This document shows, in pieces, positions 25,779 through 34,381 of a stretch of 42,831 bases of DNA (position 1 is the first letter of the stretch; each line of letters begins with the position of its first letter). The position numbers were made by a program, and so were the translations under genes. The notes under the pieces were generated by a model. The model saw only the letters and a program-made list of their open reading frames with translations, was not told the origin of the DNA and did no database searches. Source of the DNA: DATGMP01 sp035293565 (GTDB taxonomy: Bacteria; Pseudomonadota; Alphaproteobacteria; BOG-932; Roseiterribacteraceae); contig DATGMP010000109.1 in NCBI GenBank assembly GCA_035293565.1, positions 1-42,831 of the forward strand, given 5' to 3'.

Positions 25779-28451
25779 TCACCCGCTGTTTCTAAGGCCG
25801 GCGGCGATTCCGTTGATTGTCAAGTGGATCGCCTCGCTGACGCGCGGATCGTCATCGCCCGCCCGCCGCCGTCGGATCAGCTCGATCTGGAGATGGTTGA
25901 GCGGCGCGATATAAGGCAGACGCAAACGGATGGATTCTTTCAGCGCCGGCGCATGGTCGAGCAGGCTCGCTTGCCGCGTGATTTCCAGCAGCTGATCGCG
26001 CGTACGCTCCCACTCAGCGCGGATCGTGCCGAATATCCTCACTCGGGTTTCCCGGTCTTCGACCAGGTTGGCGTAGCGTTCCGCGATAACCATGTCGGAC
26101 TTGGCGAGCACCATCTCGAGATTGGAGAGAGTGGTTTCGAAAAAAGGCCAGCGCTCGACCATCTCGATGAGCAGAGGCCGATCCGCGACCTTGGCCAAAG
26201 CCGCGCCCACGCCGAACCAGCCGGGCAGCATGATCCGCGCCTGCGCCCAGGAAAAGACCCACGGGATCGCGCGTAGGTCTTCGATGCGCTCCGACTTCGT
26301 CCTCGAGGCCGGACGCGATCCGATCTTGAGATCCGAGATTTCGGCGATCGGCGTCGCCTGCCGGAAGAAGCGCGTAAAACCAGGATCGCCATACACAAGG
26401 CTGCGATAGGCCCGAAAAGCTTCCCGACTGAGTTCGGCCATCGCCGCGCGGAATTTTTCGAAATCCGCCGACGCCAATTGCGGCAGTTCGAGCGATCCCA
26501 ACACCGTAGCCGCCGTCATTGCCTCGAGGCTCGCAACGCAGGTAACCGGATTCCCGAATTTCGAGGCGATCACCTCGCCCTGTTCGGTGATGCGTATGCG
26601 GCCGCCGACAGTGCCCGAAGGCTGCGCGCGGATCGCGTCGAAGGATGATCCGCCGCCGCGCCCAACGGCACCCCCGCGGCCGTGAAAGAGCTGAAGCCGC
26701 ATGTTCGCGGCGGCGAACACTTCTGCCACCGCGAGCGCACCCTCGTGCAACGACCAGTTCGACGTCAGGTAGCCGCCATCCTTATTGCTGTCGGAATAGC
26801 CGAGCATCACCTCCTGCACCCCGCCACGCGCCGTTACCAGCGCCTGGATCCCAGGCAGCGCCAGATATTGGCGCATCACAGCCGGAGCTGCCTCCAAATC
26901 GGCGATGGTCTCGAACAGCGGAACCACCATGACGGGACTGGCCGGCGGGTCTCCGAGACGGTAGAGGCCGACCTCCTTCAACAGGAGATAGACCTCGAGC
27001 AGATCCGGTACGCCCGCTGCCTTCGAAATGATGTAGGTCTGGATGGCTTCCGGACCGAAGCGCGCATGCGCGTCGGCTGCCTCGCGCAGGATCGCCAATT
27101 CGCCCTGTGTCTCGACGGAATATGCGGCAAACGGGCTGTAAAGCGGCCTGATATGCGCAAGCTCCGACAAAAGCAGGCCCAGGCGTGCCTCCTCACCCAA
27201 CGCGTCATAACGCGCCTCGACACCCGCAACGCGGAGCAGTTCGGCGACGACCCGCCGATGAACATCGGCATTCTGCCTCAGATCGAGCGTCGCCAGATGA
27301 AAGCCGAATGTCTCCACCGACCGCATCAGCCTGTCGGTACGTCCGCCGGCGACGATCGTCCCGAGATCGTCTGCCAATCCACCGCGCAACGCACGAAGAT
27401 CAACGAGCAGCTCGGCCGCGTTCGCATAGGGTTCACCGGCGACCGTTGCCTGCCGCGGGGGGTCCGTGCCGATCAGCCGCCGGTAGGTTGCGGCGAGGCG
27501 CGCATAGATGCCCGTGATCGCCCGCCGATACGGTTCGTCTGCCCGCTGCGGCGAGATATCGCCCGATTTCTCGGCAAGCGCGCGTACGGAAGCGGCAATC
27601 GGAGTCAGCAGATCCGAGACCGAGAGCAAGCCCCCGAGATGGTGGAGCTCATCCAGATAATGGCCGAGCGCCACCCTCGCCTGCTGATCGAGCGCGTAGC
27701 GCAGAATCGCCGCCGTCACATTCGGATTGCCGTCGCGATCGCCACCAATCCAGCTTCCGATCTTGAGGAAGGCCGGCAGCGGACGGTCGATCAGCGCCTC
27801 CCATCGCGCATGCAGACGCGGCACGAGCGGAAGAAAGCTGGACTGGAAATATGAAAGCGCATTCTCGATCTCGTCCTGCACGAGCCGGCGGACATTGCGG
27901 AGCGGCCGCGTCCGCCAGAGAAGCGTGATCTGGCGCAAGAGATCGGCTTCGATCTCGCCGGGCTCCATGAGGGCGCTGGGCGTGCCGGCGACATCCCGCT
28001 CGGCCAATAGCGCCGTGATCGCGGCCTCTCGATCGATGAAGCTCTTGCGGCGCACCTCCGTGGGATGGGCAGTCAAAACAGGGGAAATCAGCGCGCAGTC
28101 GAGAAGAGCCGCCACACGATCGCGGTCGATGCCGCCGCTCTCCAGCGTTTCCAGCGCCGATGCCAGAGTCGCCCGCGATTGGGCCAAAGGCGTCGAACGA
28201 TCTTCCGCCAGATTGGCCAGCTGCGAGAACAACATGAAGGCGCGGACGAGCCGCAGCGTATCGTCCGGGCTGAGGCGAAGCAGCCGGGCGTCTAGGCTCG
28301 GCTCGGAAGCATCGACGCTCGCACGATGCGCCGCCACGGAAACACGACGTACTGCTTCGATCTCGGCAAAGACCGCCTCCCCATCCTGCGTGCGAATGAC
28401 GTCGCCCAAGAGACGGCCGAGATAACGAATATCCTCACGAACCGATGCCAA
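25779..28451 (-). CDS. ppc: Phosphoenolpyruvate carboxylase
   Basis: 890 residues, full length. Carboxylates PEP to oxaloacetate to refill the TCA cycle. Diagnostic segments are the catalytic His in VLTAHPTEVRRKS, IGGDRDGNPNVTA, the glycine-rich loop FHGRGGAVGRGGGSS, MLGYSDSNKDGGYLTSNW, AIPWVFSWAQARIMLPGW, and the C-terminal LTINGIAAGLRNSG that contributes to the allosteric site. The C-terminus reads NSG rather than the more usual NTG. It is convergent with the alcohol dehydrogenase, with no bases between stop codons, and 57 bases separate its start from the stop of the alpha/beta hydrolase gene, which is transcribed in the same direction upstream. Confidence 0.97.
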   Translation of the reverse strand: MASVREDIRYLGRLLGDVIRTQDGEAVFAEIEAVRRVSVAAHRASVDASEPSLDARLLRLSPDDTLRLVRAFMLFSQLANLAEDRSTPLAQSRATLASALETLESGGIDRDRVAALLDCALISPVLTAHPTEVRRKSFIDREAAITALLAERDVAGTPSALMEPGEIEADLLRQITLLWRTRPLRNVRRLVQDEIENALSYFQSSFLPLVPRLHARWEALIDRPLPAFLKIGSWIGGDRDGNPNVTAAILRYALDQQARVALGHYLDELHHLGGLLSVSDLLTPIAASVRALAEKSGDISPQRADEPYRRAITGIYARLAATYRRLIGTDPPRQATVAGEPYANAAELLVDLRALRGGLADDLGTIVAGGRTDRLMRSVETFGFHLATLDLRQNADVHRRVVAELLRVAGVEARYDALGEEARLGLLLSELAHIRPLYSPFAAYSVETQGELAILREAADAHARFGPEAIQTYIISKAAGVPDLLEVYLLLKEVGLYRLGDPPASPVMVVPLFETIADLEAAPAVMRQYLALPGIQALVTARGGVQEVMLGYSDSNKDGGYLTSNWSLHEGALAVAEVFAAANMRLQLFHGRGGAVGRGGGSSFDAIRAQPSGTVGGRIRITEQGEVIASKFGNPVTCVASLEAMTAATVLGSLELPQLASADFEKFRAAMAELSREAFRAYRSLVYGDPGFTRFFRQATPIAEISDLKIGSRPASRTKSERIEDLRAIPWVFSWAQARIMLPGWFGVGAALAKVADRPLLIEMVERWPFFETTLSNLEMVLAKSDMVIAERYANLVEDRETRVRIFGTIRAEWERTRDQLLEITRQASLLDHAPALKESIRLRLPYIAPLNHLQIELIRRRRAGDDDPRVSEAIHLTINGIAAGLRNSG

Positions 28452-28508
28452 GGTCGCTCCATTCGATGCGTGATCCGACGGCGATTCTGGAACGACCCAT
28501 GCGGCTCG

Positions 28509-29156
28509 TCAAACCTCCTCAGCGCCGCCGCAAAGGGCATCAATGATCGACCGCAAATCGAAACGTCCGCGCTTCAGGTCATGGCGCGCATTCTCGATAG
28601 GAATAAGCCGGCAAGGGGCTGGGATGGCTGCGATTGCCGACCGGAGCTCCTCGATCGAACCGAACGGGTCGGCCGACCCATGGACGAACACGGACGGCGC
28701 CTGCAATCTGGGAAAATGCTGCGTGCGAAGCTGCTCCGGTCTGGCTGGCGGATGGAGCGGGTATGACAGCAGGAGCAACCCACTTACAACGTCCGGCTCG
28801 TCGGCAGCCAGCATGCTTGCTTGCCGGCCCCCATAGCTGTGACCGCCGAGATAGACCTGCCCGCTCACCGTCTCGCGCAAGGCGGCGACGGCATTTCTGA
28901 GGCCGGTGCGATCGGCGGCGGCGGAACTCGGCGATGGAGGCCCCGAAGGCCGGCGCTGCCGGAACGGCAGGTCGCAACGCAGCACGGTCATTCCGGCCTC
29001 GCAGAACGCATCGGCGACAGCCACGAGCAATGGCGCGTTGCGATCGCCTCCCGCGCCATGGGTCAGGACCAAGCCTCGCCCAACTTCGACATCTGGTCGT
29101 TGCAGAGAGCCTCGGACGTCGCCTTTCTCGACAGGTGTGACGCTCCATCCGGACAT
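28509..29156 (-). CDS. Alpha/beta hydrolase (dienelactone hydrolase / TEX30-like)
   Basis: 215 residues from ATG 29156 (MSGWSVTPVEKGDVRG), with GGAG seven bases upstream; an in-frame GTG at 29210 gives an unconserved leader. The oxyanion-hole region reads LVLTHGAGGDRNAPLL. The nucleophile elbow is GGHSYGGRQAS (Ser). The acid is in VFVHGSADPFGS (Asp) and the His in ENARHDLKRG, completing a Ser-Asp-His triad. The short length and the pattern fit the TEX30/KANL3-like or dienelactone-type cytosolic hydrolases. Substrate unknown. It lies upstream of ppc in the same direction and divergent from glpK. Confidence 0.85.
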   Translation of the reverse strand: MSGWSVTPVEKGDVRGSLQRPDVEVGRGLVLTHGAGGDRNAPLLVAVADAFCEAGMTVLRCDLPFRQRRPSGPPSPSSAAADRTGLRNAVAALRETVSGQVYLGGHSYGGRQASMLAADEPDVVSGLLLLSYPLHPPARPEQLRTQHFPRLQAPSVFVHGSADPFGSIEELRSAIAAIPAPCRLIPIENARHDLKRGRFDLRSIIDALCGGAEEV

Positions 29157-29306
29157 TCGGAAGCTCCGCCTGAGGAATCGTGGACAGATTAGGGGAGCGT
29201 CGAACCGCACGCCAGCGACCCCGGGCTATGGACTCGGCTATGGACTCGGCTTGCATCCGAGCCGCGTTCGGCGCGAGAGTTCCGATGCGACGACAGGGAA
29301 AAGCGA

Positions 29307-30794
29307 TTGCCCAAGACGCCCCTGATTCTGGCGATCGACCAGGGCACCACCTCGAGCCGTGCGTTCGTCTTCGACCCGAGCGCGACGGTGGTCACGACTG
29401 CCCAAGCCGAGTTTCCGCAGCGCTACCCCGTCGAGGGTTGGGTCGAGCATGATCCCGAAGTGATCTGGGCGACGACGCTCTCCACCGCCCGTCAGGCGCT
29501 CGGCGCCGCCGAGGCTGAAGGGGGAGAGGTCGTTGCGATCGGCGTCACCAATCAGCGCGAGACCACACTCGTGTGGGACCGGCAAACGGGCAATCCGATC
29601 TACAACGCGATCGTCTGGCAGGATCGCCGCACGGCCGATTTTTGCCGCAAGCTCGAGGCCGAAGGCGCAGGCGAGACCGTGCGGGCGCACAGCGGCCTGC
29701 TTCTCGATCCCTATTTTTCGGCGACCAAGATCGCCTGGATTCTCGATCATGTGGAGGGCGCGCGGAGCCTGGCGCCCACAGGGCGATTGGCATTCGGGAC
29801 GGTGGACAGCTTCCTTCTCTGGCGCCTGACGGGCGAGCGGCTGCACGCGACCGACGCCACCAATGCCAGCCGCACCAGCCTCTATGACATTCACCAGGAT
29901 GCATGGTGCGAGGATTTGTGTGACCTGTTTGGCGTCCCGCGCGTCATGCTGCCCGAGGTGCACGATTGTTCCGCCGATTTCGGCGTCACGGCGACCGCGC
30001 TATTCGGGCGCCCGATTCCGATTCTGGGCGTTATCGGCGATCAGCAGGCCGCCGGCATCGGCAACTGCAATTTCTCGGCCGGCGACGTGAAGACGACATT
30101 CGGTACTGGCGGTTTCATGCTCGTGAATACCGCAAGCACGCCGATCCGCTCGCGCAACAAGCTGTTGACGACGATCGCCTACCGGCTCGATGGGCGGGTC
30201 GCCTATGCGCTAGAAGGATCCATCTTCGTCGCGGGCGCGGCGGTGCAATGGCTGCGGGACGGACTGAAGGTGATCGCCGCGGCAGCTGAGACCGAGGGCC
30301 TTGCGCGCGGGCTTGCGTCGAATGGCGGCGTCTATCTCGTCCCCGCCTTCACCGGCCTCGGCGCACCCCATTGGGATCCGGATGCAAGAGGCGCCATCTT
30401 CGGTCTCACTCGCGCAACCGGCGCCGCGGAGCTCGCACGCGCCGCGCTGGAAGCCGTCTGCTACCAGACGCTCGATCTCTTCACCGCCATCGACAATGAC
30501 GGCGTCGCGCTGAACGCCGCGAAGTTCGACGGGGGCATGGCCGCCAATGATTGGATGCTGCAATTCTTGGCCGACATACTGGCAAGGCCGGTCGAGCGCC
30601 CCCGCAATTTGGAGACGACCGCGCTAGGTGCGGCCTATATGGCCGGAAGAGGCATCGGCCTGTATGGCGATCCCCCCGCCTTCGCCGCTCTGTGCCGGAC
30701 CGGCGCGCGATTTGAGCCCACGATGCCGGCCGCGACGCGCGACGGACTGGTGGCGGGTTGGCAGGAAGCCGTGCGGAAGGTAGTGAGGGCCTGA
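29307..30794 (+). CDS. glpK: Glycerol kinase
   Basis: 495 residues, start TTG 29307 with AGGG eight bases upstream. Phosphorylates glycerol to glycerol 3-phosphate. FGGY-kinase motifs are LAIDQGTTSSRAFVFD (phosphate 1), GWVEHDPEVIW, TNQRETTLVWDRQTGNPIYN with AIVWQDRRT (glycerol-binding Arg-Glu), and the C-terminal ATP site VCYQTLDLFTAI and KFDGGMAANDWMLQFLAD. No glpF, glpD or glpR lies beside it, so glycerol use must be encoded partly elsewhere. Its stop codon (30792-30794) is the first three bases of a repeat of the tRNA-Phe 3' region, so the presumed island border lies exactly at the end of this gene. Confidence 0.95.
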   Translation: MPKTPLILAIDQGTTSSRAFVFDPSATVVTTAQAEFPQRYPVEGWVEHDPEVIWATTLSTARQALGAAEAEGGEVVAIGVTNQRETTLVWDRQTGNPIYNAIVWQDRRTADFCRKLEAEGAGETVRAHSGLLLDPYFSATKIAWILDHVEGARSLAPTGRLAFGTVDSFLLWRLTGERLHATDATNASRTSLYDIHQDAWCEDLCDLFGVPRVMLPEVHDCSADFGVTATALFGRPIPILGVIGDQQAAGIGNCNFSAGDVKTTFGTGGFMLVNTASTPIRSRNKLLTTIAYRLDGRVAYALEGSIFVAGAAVQWLRDGLKVIAAAAETEGLARGLASNGGVYLVPAFTGLGAPHWDPDARGAIFGLTRATGAAELARAALEAVCYQTLDLFTAIDNDGVALNAAKFDGGMAANDWMLQFLADILARPVERPRNLETTALGAAYMAGRGIGLYGDPPAFAALCRTGARFEPTMPAATRDGLVAGWQEAVRKVVRA

Positions 30795-30837
30795 AAAGAT
30801 GATGCAGGGACGGGAATTGAACCACCGACAGGGCGAT
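30792..30837 (-). repeat. Decayed copy of the tRNA-Phe 3' end (att-like repeat)
   Basis: The plus-strand text TGAAAAGATG, then a gapped stretch, then GGAATTGAACCACCGACA (30813-30830, identical over 18 bases to 41868-41885), then GGCGATT, matches the 3' part and 3' flank of tRNA-Phe at 41846-41893. The copy covers the T-arm, the variable region and the start of the anticodon stem, in the same orientation. The T-stem and acceptor pairings are broken, so it is not a functional tRNA. It fits the distal attachment site of an element integrated in tRNA-Phe. Confidence 0.7.
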
Positions 30838-30952
30838 TAGGGCCGCGGCAACGCCCGCACCGCCGGATCGGCGTAGTCAGCGGCCTCCAGCGCCTTTGGC
30901 GCGCTCGCTTTCCGAACTCGAAACGCACCACAGCGGCTTGGCTCGCGGGCGT

Positions 30953-31069
30953 GCGCCGCACTCTGACGCGCGCCCCAACATGAACGTCGATCGGGCTGGG
31001 CCCATCGAGCTTTGGCCGGCCTCGCCGCTTATTCCGCGCCTTGATCCGCCCCTGCATTCCGTCAGCCAT
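30953..31069 (-). pseudogene. XRE-family regulator stub
   Basis: From ATG 31069 the frame reads MADGMQGRIKARNKRRGRPK, then DGPSPIDVHVGARVRVRR. This is the characteristic N-terminus of alphaproteobacterial Cro/C1-type regulators, in which PxDVHVGxRVRxRR leads directly into the helix-turn-helix. At that exact point homology ends and the frame continues into unrelated sequence, so the DNA-binding domain is deleted. A perfect 9+9 palindrome sits 17 bases upstream of its start and is a probable former operator. Confidence 0.55.
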
Positions 31070-31085
31070 GGCATTTCCCCGCCGC

Positions 31086-31105
31086 TTGCATACTGGAGTA
31101 TGCAA
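31086..31105. promoter_or_regulatory. Perfect 9+9 palindrome, candidate operator
   Basis: TTGCATACT-GG-AGTATGCAA, two perfect 9-base arms with a 2-base centre, 17 bases upstream of the XRE stub start and 194 bases upstream of the first permease gene. This size and symmetry fit the operator of a dimeric HTH repressor, presumably autoregulatory for the now broken XRE gene. Confidence 0.55.
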
Positions 31106-31298
31106 CGAATGATTGCGGCGTGCTAGTCGGATGCGTCCATGATGCGGTCGCCGAACAATATCGACATATAAACGCGGCCGCCATAAAGGCTGCGCATTTA
31201 GTCTTGAGCCTGCAACTTGGGCATCGACCTCGCTCGCAACCGGATCTATGCTCGCTTCGGTTGTTGGGGCCAATAATCGAGATAAGCAGGGCAAGGGG

Positions 31299-32444
31299 AT
31301 GAAATATCTGCCCTTCGTCTGGGCCGCGCTCTGGCACAAGCCGCTCAGAACGGTTCTTACGCTCCTCTCGATCGTTGTCGCCTTCCTGTTGTTCGGGCTG
31401 TTGCAGGGTGTCAACCAGGCATTCACCGGCGCCGTCGTGATCACCAGTGCGGATCGTCTTCTGGTCTCGAGCAAGTTCAGCTTCCTTGAGCCTTTGCCGA
31501 TCGCGTATCTGGGTCAAATCGAGGCGGTACCGGGCGTCAAGCGCGTGGCCTATCTCTCGCAGTTCGCCGCCTATTATCAGGACCCCAAGAACTCGATCTT
31601 AGTCACCCCGATCGAGAGCGATCGGCTACTGCCCGCCTATCCCGAAATCCGCGTGTCCAAGGAGGCGGTGGCGGCCCTGAAGACGACCCGAACCGGCATG
31701 CTGGTCGGCAAGCTGGTCGCCGACGCATTCGGCTGGAAACCCGGGGACCGAATCCCGCTGCACAGCTCGATCATCAAGGCCGACGGCAGCACCGACTGGG
31801 CCTTCGATGTCGTCGGAATCTACGATTCGCCCGATTCTCCTAGCCTGTCGGCATTCGTCTTTCCGAACTACCAGTATTTCGACGAGGCTCGCGCCTATGA
31901 CAAGGGGACGGTTCTCCGTTTCGTGGTCCAGGTGGCCGATCCGGCGCGGGCTGCCGAAGTGGCGAATGCGATCGATCGGCTTTTCTCCAACTCGCCGGGT
32001 GAAACCAAGACCCAGTCGCAGCGGGAATATTCCCAATCTCTTTTGAAGCAGTTCGGCGAAATCAATCTCGTTCTCGACGCGATTGTGGCCGCCGTGTTCT
32101 TCACGCTACTGCTGATTACCGCCAACACGATGATGCAGTCGGTGCGGGAACGCATCCCGGATTTCGCGGTCCTGAAGACGATGGGCTTCTCCGACCTTGG
32201 CGTTCTGGCGTTGGTCTTGGCCGAAGTCGCGCTCCTCTGCGTCGTGGCCGCCGGACTCGGCTTGGCTCTGTCGGTGCCGCTCGTGCCGATTCTGACCAAC
32301 AGCGTCGGCGTGCCGCTTCAGCTGCCCGCCAAAGTCGCGGCTGCGGGTATGGCCGCAGCCCTCTTGGTCGCACTGATCGCCGGCCTGCCTCCGGCGCTGA
32401 GGGTCAAGCGGCTGGCGATCGTCGATGCGCTGGCGGAGCGTTGA
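31299..32444 (+). CDS. FtsX/MacB-type ABC transporter permease (first of pair)
   Basis: 381 residues from ATG 31299 (MKYLPFVWAALWHKPLRTVL), with AAGGGG adjacent; an in-frame ATG at 31248 lacks a site. Architecture is one N-terminal transmembrane helix (LTLLSIVVAFLLFGLL), a periplasmic domain of about 220 residues, and three C-terminal helices carrying the FtsX core (AAVFFTLLLITANTMMQSVR, RIPDFAVLKTMGFSD, the last ending PPALRVKRLAIVDALAER). Such permeases work with a LolD/MacB-like ATPase and often a membrane-fusion protein; neither gene is present nearby. The next gene starts 4 bases after this stop, so both permeases are one operon. Confidence 0.9.
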   Translation: MKYLPFVWAALWHKPLRTVLTLLSIVVAFLLFGLLQGVNQAFTGAVVITSADRLLVSSKFSFLEPLPIAYLGQIEAVPGVKRVAYLSQFAAYYQDPKNSILVTPIESDRLLPAYPEIRVSKEAVAALKTTRTGMLVGKLVADAFGWKPGDRIPLHSSIIKADGSTDWAFDVVGIYDSPDSPSLSAFVFPNYQYFDEARAYDKGTVLRFVVQVADPARAAEVANAIDRLFSNSPGETKTQSQREYSQSLLKQFGEINLVLDAIVAAVFFTLLLITANTMMQSVRERIPDFAVLKTMGFSDLGVLALVLAEVALLCVVAAGLGLALSVPLVPILTNSVGVPLQLPAKVAAAGMAAALLVALIAGLPPALRVKRLAIVDALAER

Positions 32445-32448
32445 CGTG

Positions 32449-33639
32449 ATGAGCGCATTTTCGCAGATGGGCGCCGTGCTGCGGATGAATATCGCCAGCC
32501 TCCCCGGCCGGGTCGGCTCTTCTTCGGTTATCGTGATCGGCATCGCCGGTGTCTCGGCGGTGCTCATCTCGATCCTTTCGATGGTGACCGGGGTCGTCAA
32601 TATGGCGGCGGCAACCGGACGTCCGGACCGCGCGATCGTCCTGCTCCGGGGCTCCGACGCCGAGTTGCCGAGCGTCCTGTCGCGCGAAGCGGTCACGACC
32701 ATCACGGATGCGCCGGGCATCGCACGCGACTCTGCGGGCAAACCGCTCGCCTCGGCCGATATCCTGCTGATCGTCGATATTCCGCGGGGCGACGGGACGA
32801 CGGCCAACATGACGCTCCGCGGGATCGGTGCCGAGGGCCTCGCAGTGCGGCCGGAGATCAATCTCGCCTCCGGACGTATGTTCCGTCCAGCGGTTCACGA
32901 ACTGATCGTCGGTCGCTCCGCAGAAAACCGCTTCACCAGCTTGGCTGTAGGCAGCCGTTTGATGCTGCGAGGCAGCGATTGGACGATCGTCGGCAGTTTC
33001 GACAGCGGCGGCGACGCCCGGGAATCGGAACTCATCGGCGATGCGGAGACGATCGCGTCAGCGCTGCGCCGGGACGCGTTCCAGAGCGTCACCGTGCTCC
33101 TCGACTCTCCAAGCGCATTCGACCGCTTCAAGGATGCTCTCACCGCCAACCCGACTCTCGCCGTCGACGTTACGCGCGAGCCCGATTTTCTACGCCAGGA
33201 GATCAAGCCGCTGACCGGGATCCTGCTGCCTGTCGCGGTGATCCTCGGCGCAATCATGGCCATCGGCGCGACCTTCGGCGCGCTCAATTCGATGTATGCT
33301 GCCGTGGCGACCCGGACGCGCGAGATTGCAACGCTGCGCGCAATCGGCTTCGGGCCTAGCGCGGTGGTCCTCTCGATTCTGGCCGAAGCTGTGATGCTCG
33401 CAATGCTCGGCGGCCTCGCGGGCGCCCTCTTTGTGCTCGCGTTTTTCCAGGGGAACATCGTCACGACGACCAACGGCGGTTTTGGTTTGACGCAGACGCT
33501 GTTCCGCATGATCGTGACGCCGGAACTCGTCGCGGTCGGGGTCGCATTGGCGGCCTTCATTGGACTCATTGGCGGCCTGTTCCCAGCCATTCGGGCAGCG
33601 CGCCTGCCCGTCGCCGTCGGCCTGCGAGCGACTTTCTGA
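32449..33639 (+). CDS. FtsX/MacB-type ABC transporter permease (second of pair)
   Basis: 396 residues from ATG 32449 (MSAFSQMGAVLRMNIASLPG); GTG 32446 is an alternative. Same four-helix layout as its neighbour: N-terminal helix VIVIGIAGVSAVLISILSMV, a large periplasmic region, then AVILGAIMAIGATFGALNSM, the FtsX-core motif TRTREIATLRAIGFGPSA and a last helix LAAFIGLIGGLFPAIRAARL. With the upstream gene it probably forms a heterodimeric permease. No nucleotide-binding subunit is encoded before 31299 or after 33639 in this window, so the transporter is incomplete here or borrows an ATPase encoded elsewhere. Confidence 0.9.
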   Translation: MSAFSQMGAVLRMNIASLPGRVGSSSVIVIGIAGVSAVLISILSMVTGVVNMAAATGRPDRAIVLLRGSDAELPSVLSREAVTTITDAPGIARDSAGKPLASADILLIVDIPRGDGTTANMTLRGIGAEGLAVRPEINLASGRMFRPAVHELIVGRSAENRFTSLAVGSRLMLRGSDWTIVGSFDSGGDARESELIGDAETIASALRRDAFQSVTVLLDSPSAFDRFKDALTANPTLAVDVTREPDFLRQEIKPLTGILLPVAVILGAIMAIGATFGALNSMYAAVATRTREIATLRAIGFGPSAVVLSILAEAVMLAMLGGLAGALFVLAFFQGNIVTTTNGGFGLTQTLFRMIVTPELVAVGVALAAFIGLIGGLFPAIRAARLPVAVGLRATF

Positions 33640-33831
33640 GGAGAAGAATAAGCCAGGAGGCTACAGCCATCCTTAAGCCGGTGGAGATTCGGGTTACCGA
33701 CTTCCACCCTGCAAACCTGCGGGAAACTACCGTTCGCCCGCCGGTCCGATGCGTGATTTGACTTACTCAGGCGCCTACGCCCCTTCCACCTTCTCTGGTG
33801 GTGCGTTTGGCGCGCCGAGCCCTCGTTCGAA

Positions 33832-34167
33832 TTGGCGGCGCCCCGCGTCGACCTTTCCGAGGACGATAAGGCGTATCACATCATCGCCGATCTGCCCGGC
33901 ATGACCGAAAGCGACGTCAACGTCGCTCTTTCGGGCGACATGCTCACGATTTCCGGCGAGAAGACGGAGGAGAAGGAAGAGAAAGATCGGAGCTACCATT
34001 TCGCCGAGCGCCGCGCCGACCGCTTCCAGCGGTCGTTCAATTTGCCGCCGGGCATCGACCGCGACCGGATCGAGGCCAAGCTCAAGAATGGCGTCCTGGC
34101 CTTGACCCTTCCGAAAACGGCTGAGGCGCAGCAGCAACAGAAGAAGATTGAGGTCAAGAGCGCCTGA
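33832..34167 (+). CDS. Hsp20/alpha-crystallin small heat-shock protein, short N-terminus
   Basis: 111 residues from TTG 33832, the only usable start in frame. The alpha-crystallin domain is complete: APRVDLSEDDKAYHIIADLP, MLTISGEKTEEKEEKDRSYH, RRADRFQRSFNLPPGID and KNGVLALTLPKTAEA, with a C-terminal KKIEVKSA (IxV-type anchor). Family members normally carry 40-60 more residues before this domain. Here the upstream in-frame codons lack a start, while the next frame reads STFSGGAFGAP up to the same point, so an N-terminal frameshift or deletion is likely. There is no clear ribosome site. Possibly a decaying gene; chaperone activity is uncertain without the N-terminal arm. Confidence 0.7.
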   Translation: MAAPRVDLSEDDKAYHIIADLPGMTESDVNVALSGDMLTISGEKTEEKEEKDRSYHFAERRADRFQRSFNLPPGIDRDRIEAKLKNGVLALTLPKTAEAQQQQKKIEVKSA

Positions 34168-34381
34168 TGGAGGGCAGACTTGCGCGGCGGCGGACAGCAG
34201 CCCGCCGCCCGCCCTGATCCTGCTTTCGATCTACACCTTCATCGCGTCGCAAAACCTGCTTCGCCCTTGAGCGCAGTCGGCTGTCGATCGCAGAGCCGAA
34301 ACAACGGGTCGGAGCGTTGAAACGCGAATAGGGGTTGCGCCGGACCTGGGAGCGCGACGATCGACGCCACGGCGGCGCGTC

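Larger units (their letters stand above)
30838..31298. other. Gene-poor stretch with XRE relic and palindrome
   Basis: Between the tRNA-like repeat and the first permease I see no intact gene. It contains the XRE stub (30953-31069), its palindrome (31086-31105) and, on the minus strand just inside the border, a short tail reading ALEAADYADPAVRALPRP before TAA, whose family I do not recognise. From 31106 to 31298 I see nothing beyond the presumed promoter of the permease pair. Confidence 0.5.

Noticed and set aside
29224..29247. Tandem duplication of GGCTATGGACTC before glpK
   Set aside because: Only two copies, no known regulatory motif; probably a simple slippage duplication.
33681..33707. 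GTGGA...TCGG-GTTA-CCGA...TCCAC imperfect hairpin after the second permease
   Set aside because: Interrupted stem without a T-run or nearby regulated start; possibly chance.
34186..34209. GGCGGCGG/CCGCCGCC hairpin after the Hsp20 gene
   Set aside because: Strong stem but no T-run follows, so it is not a convincing intrinsic terminator.
34210..34381. Minus-strand frames downstream of phaC (for example ending CDAMKV)
   Set aside because: They lack starts with ribosome sites and any recognisable pattern; treated as spacer.
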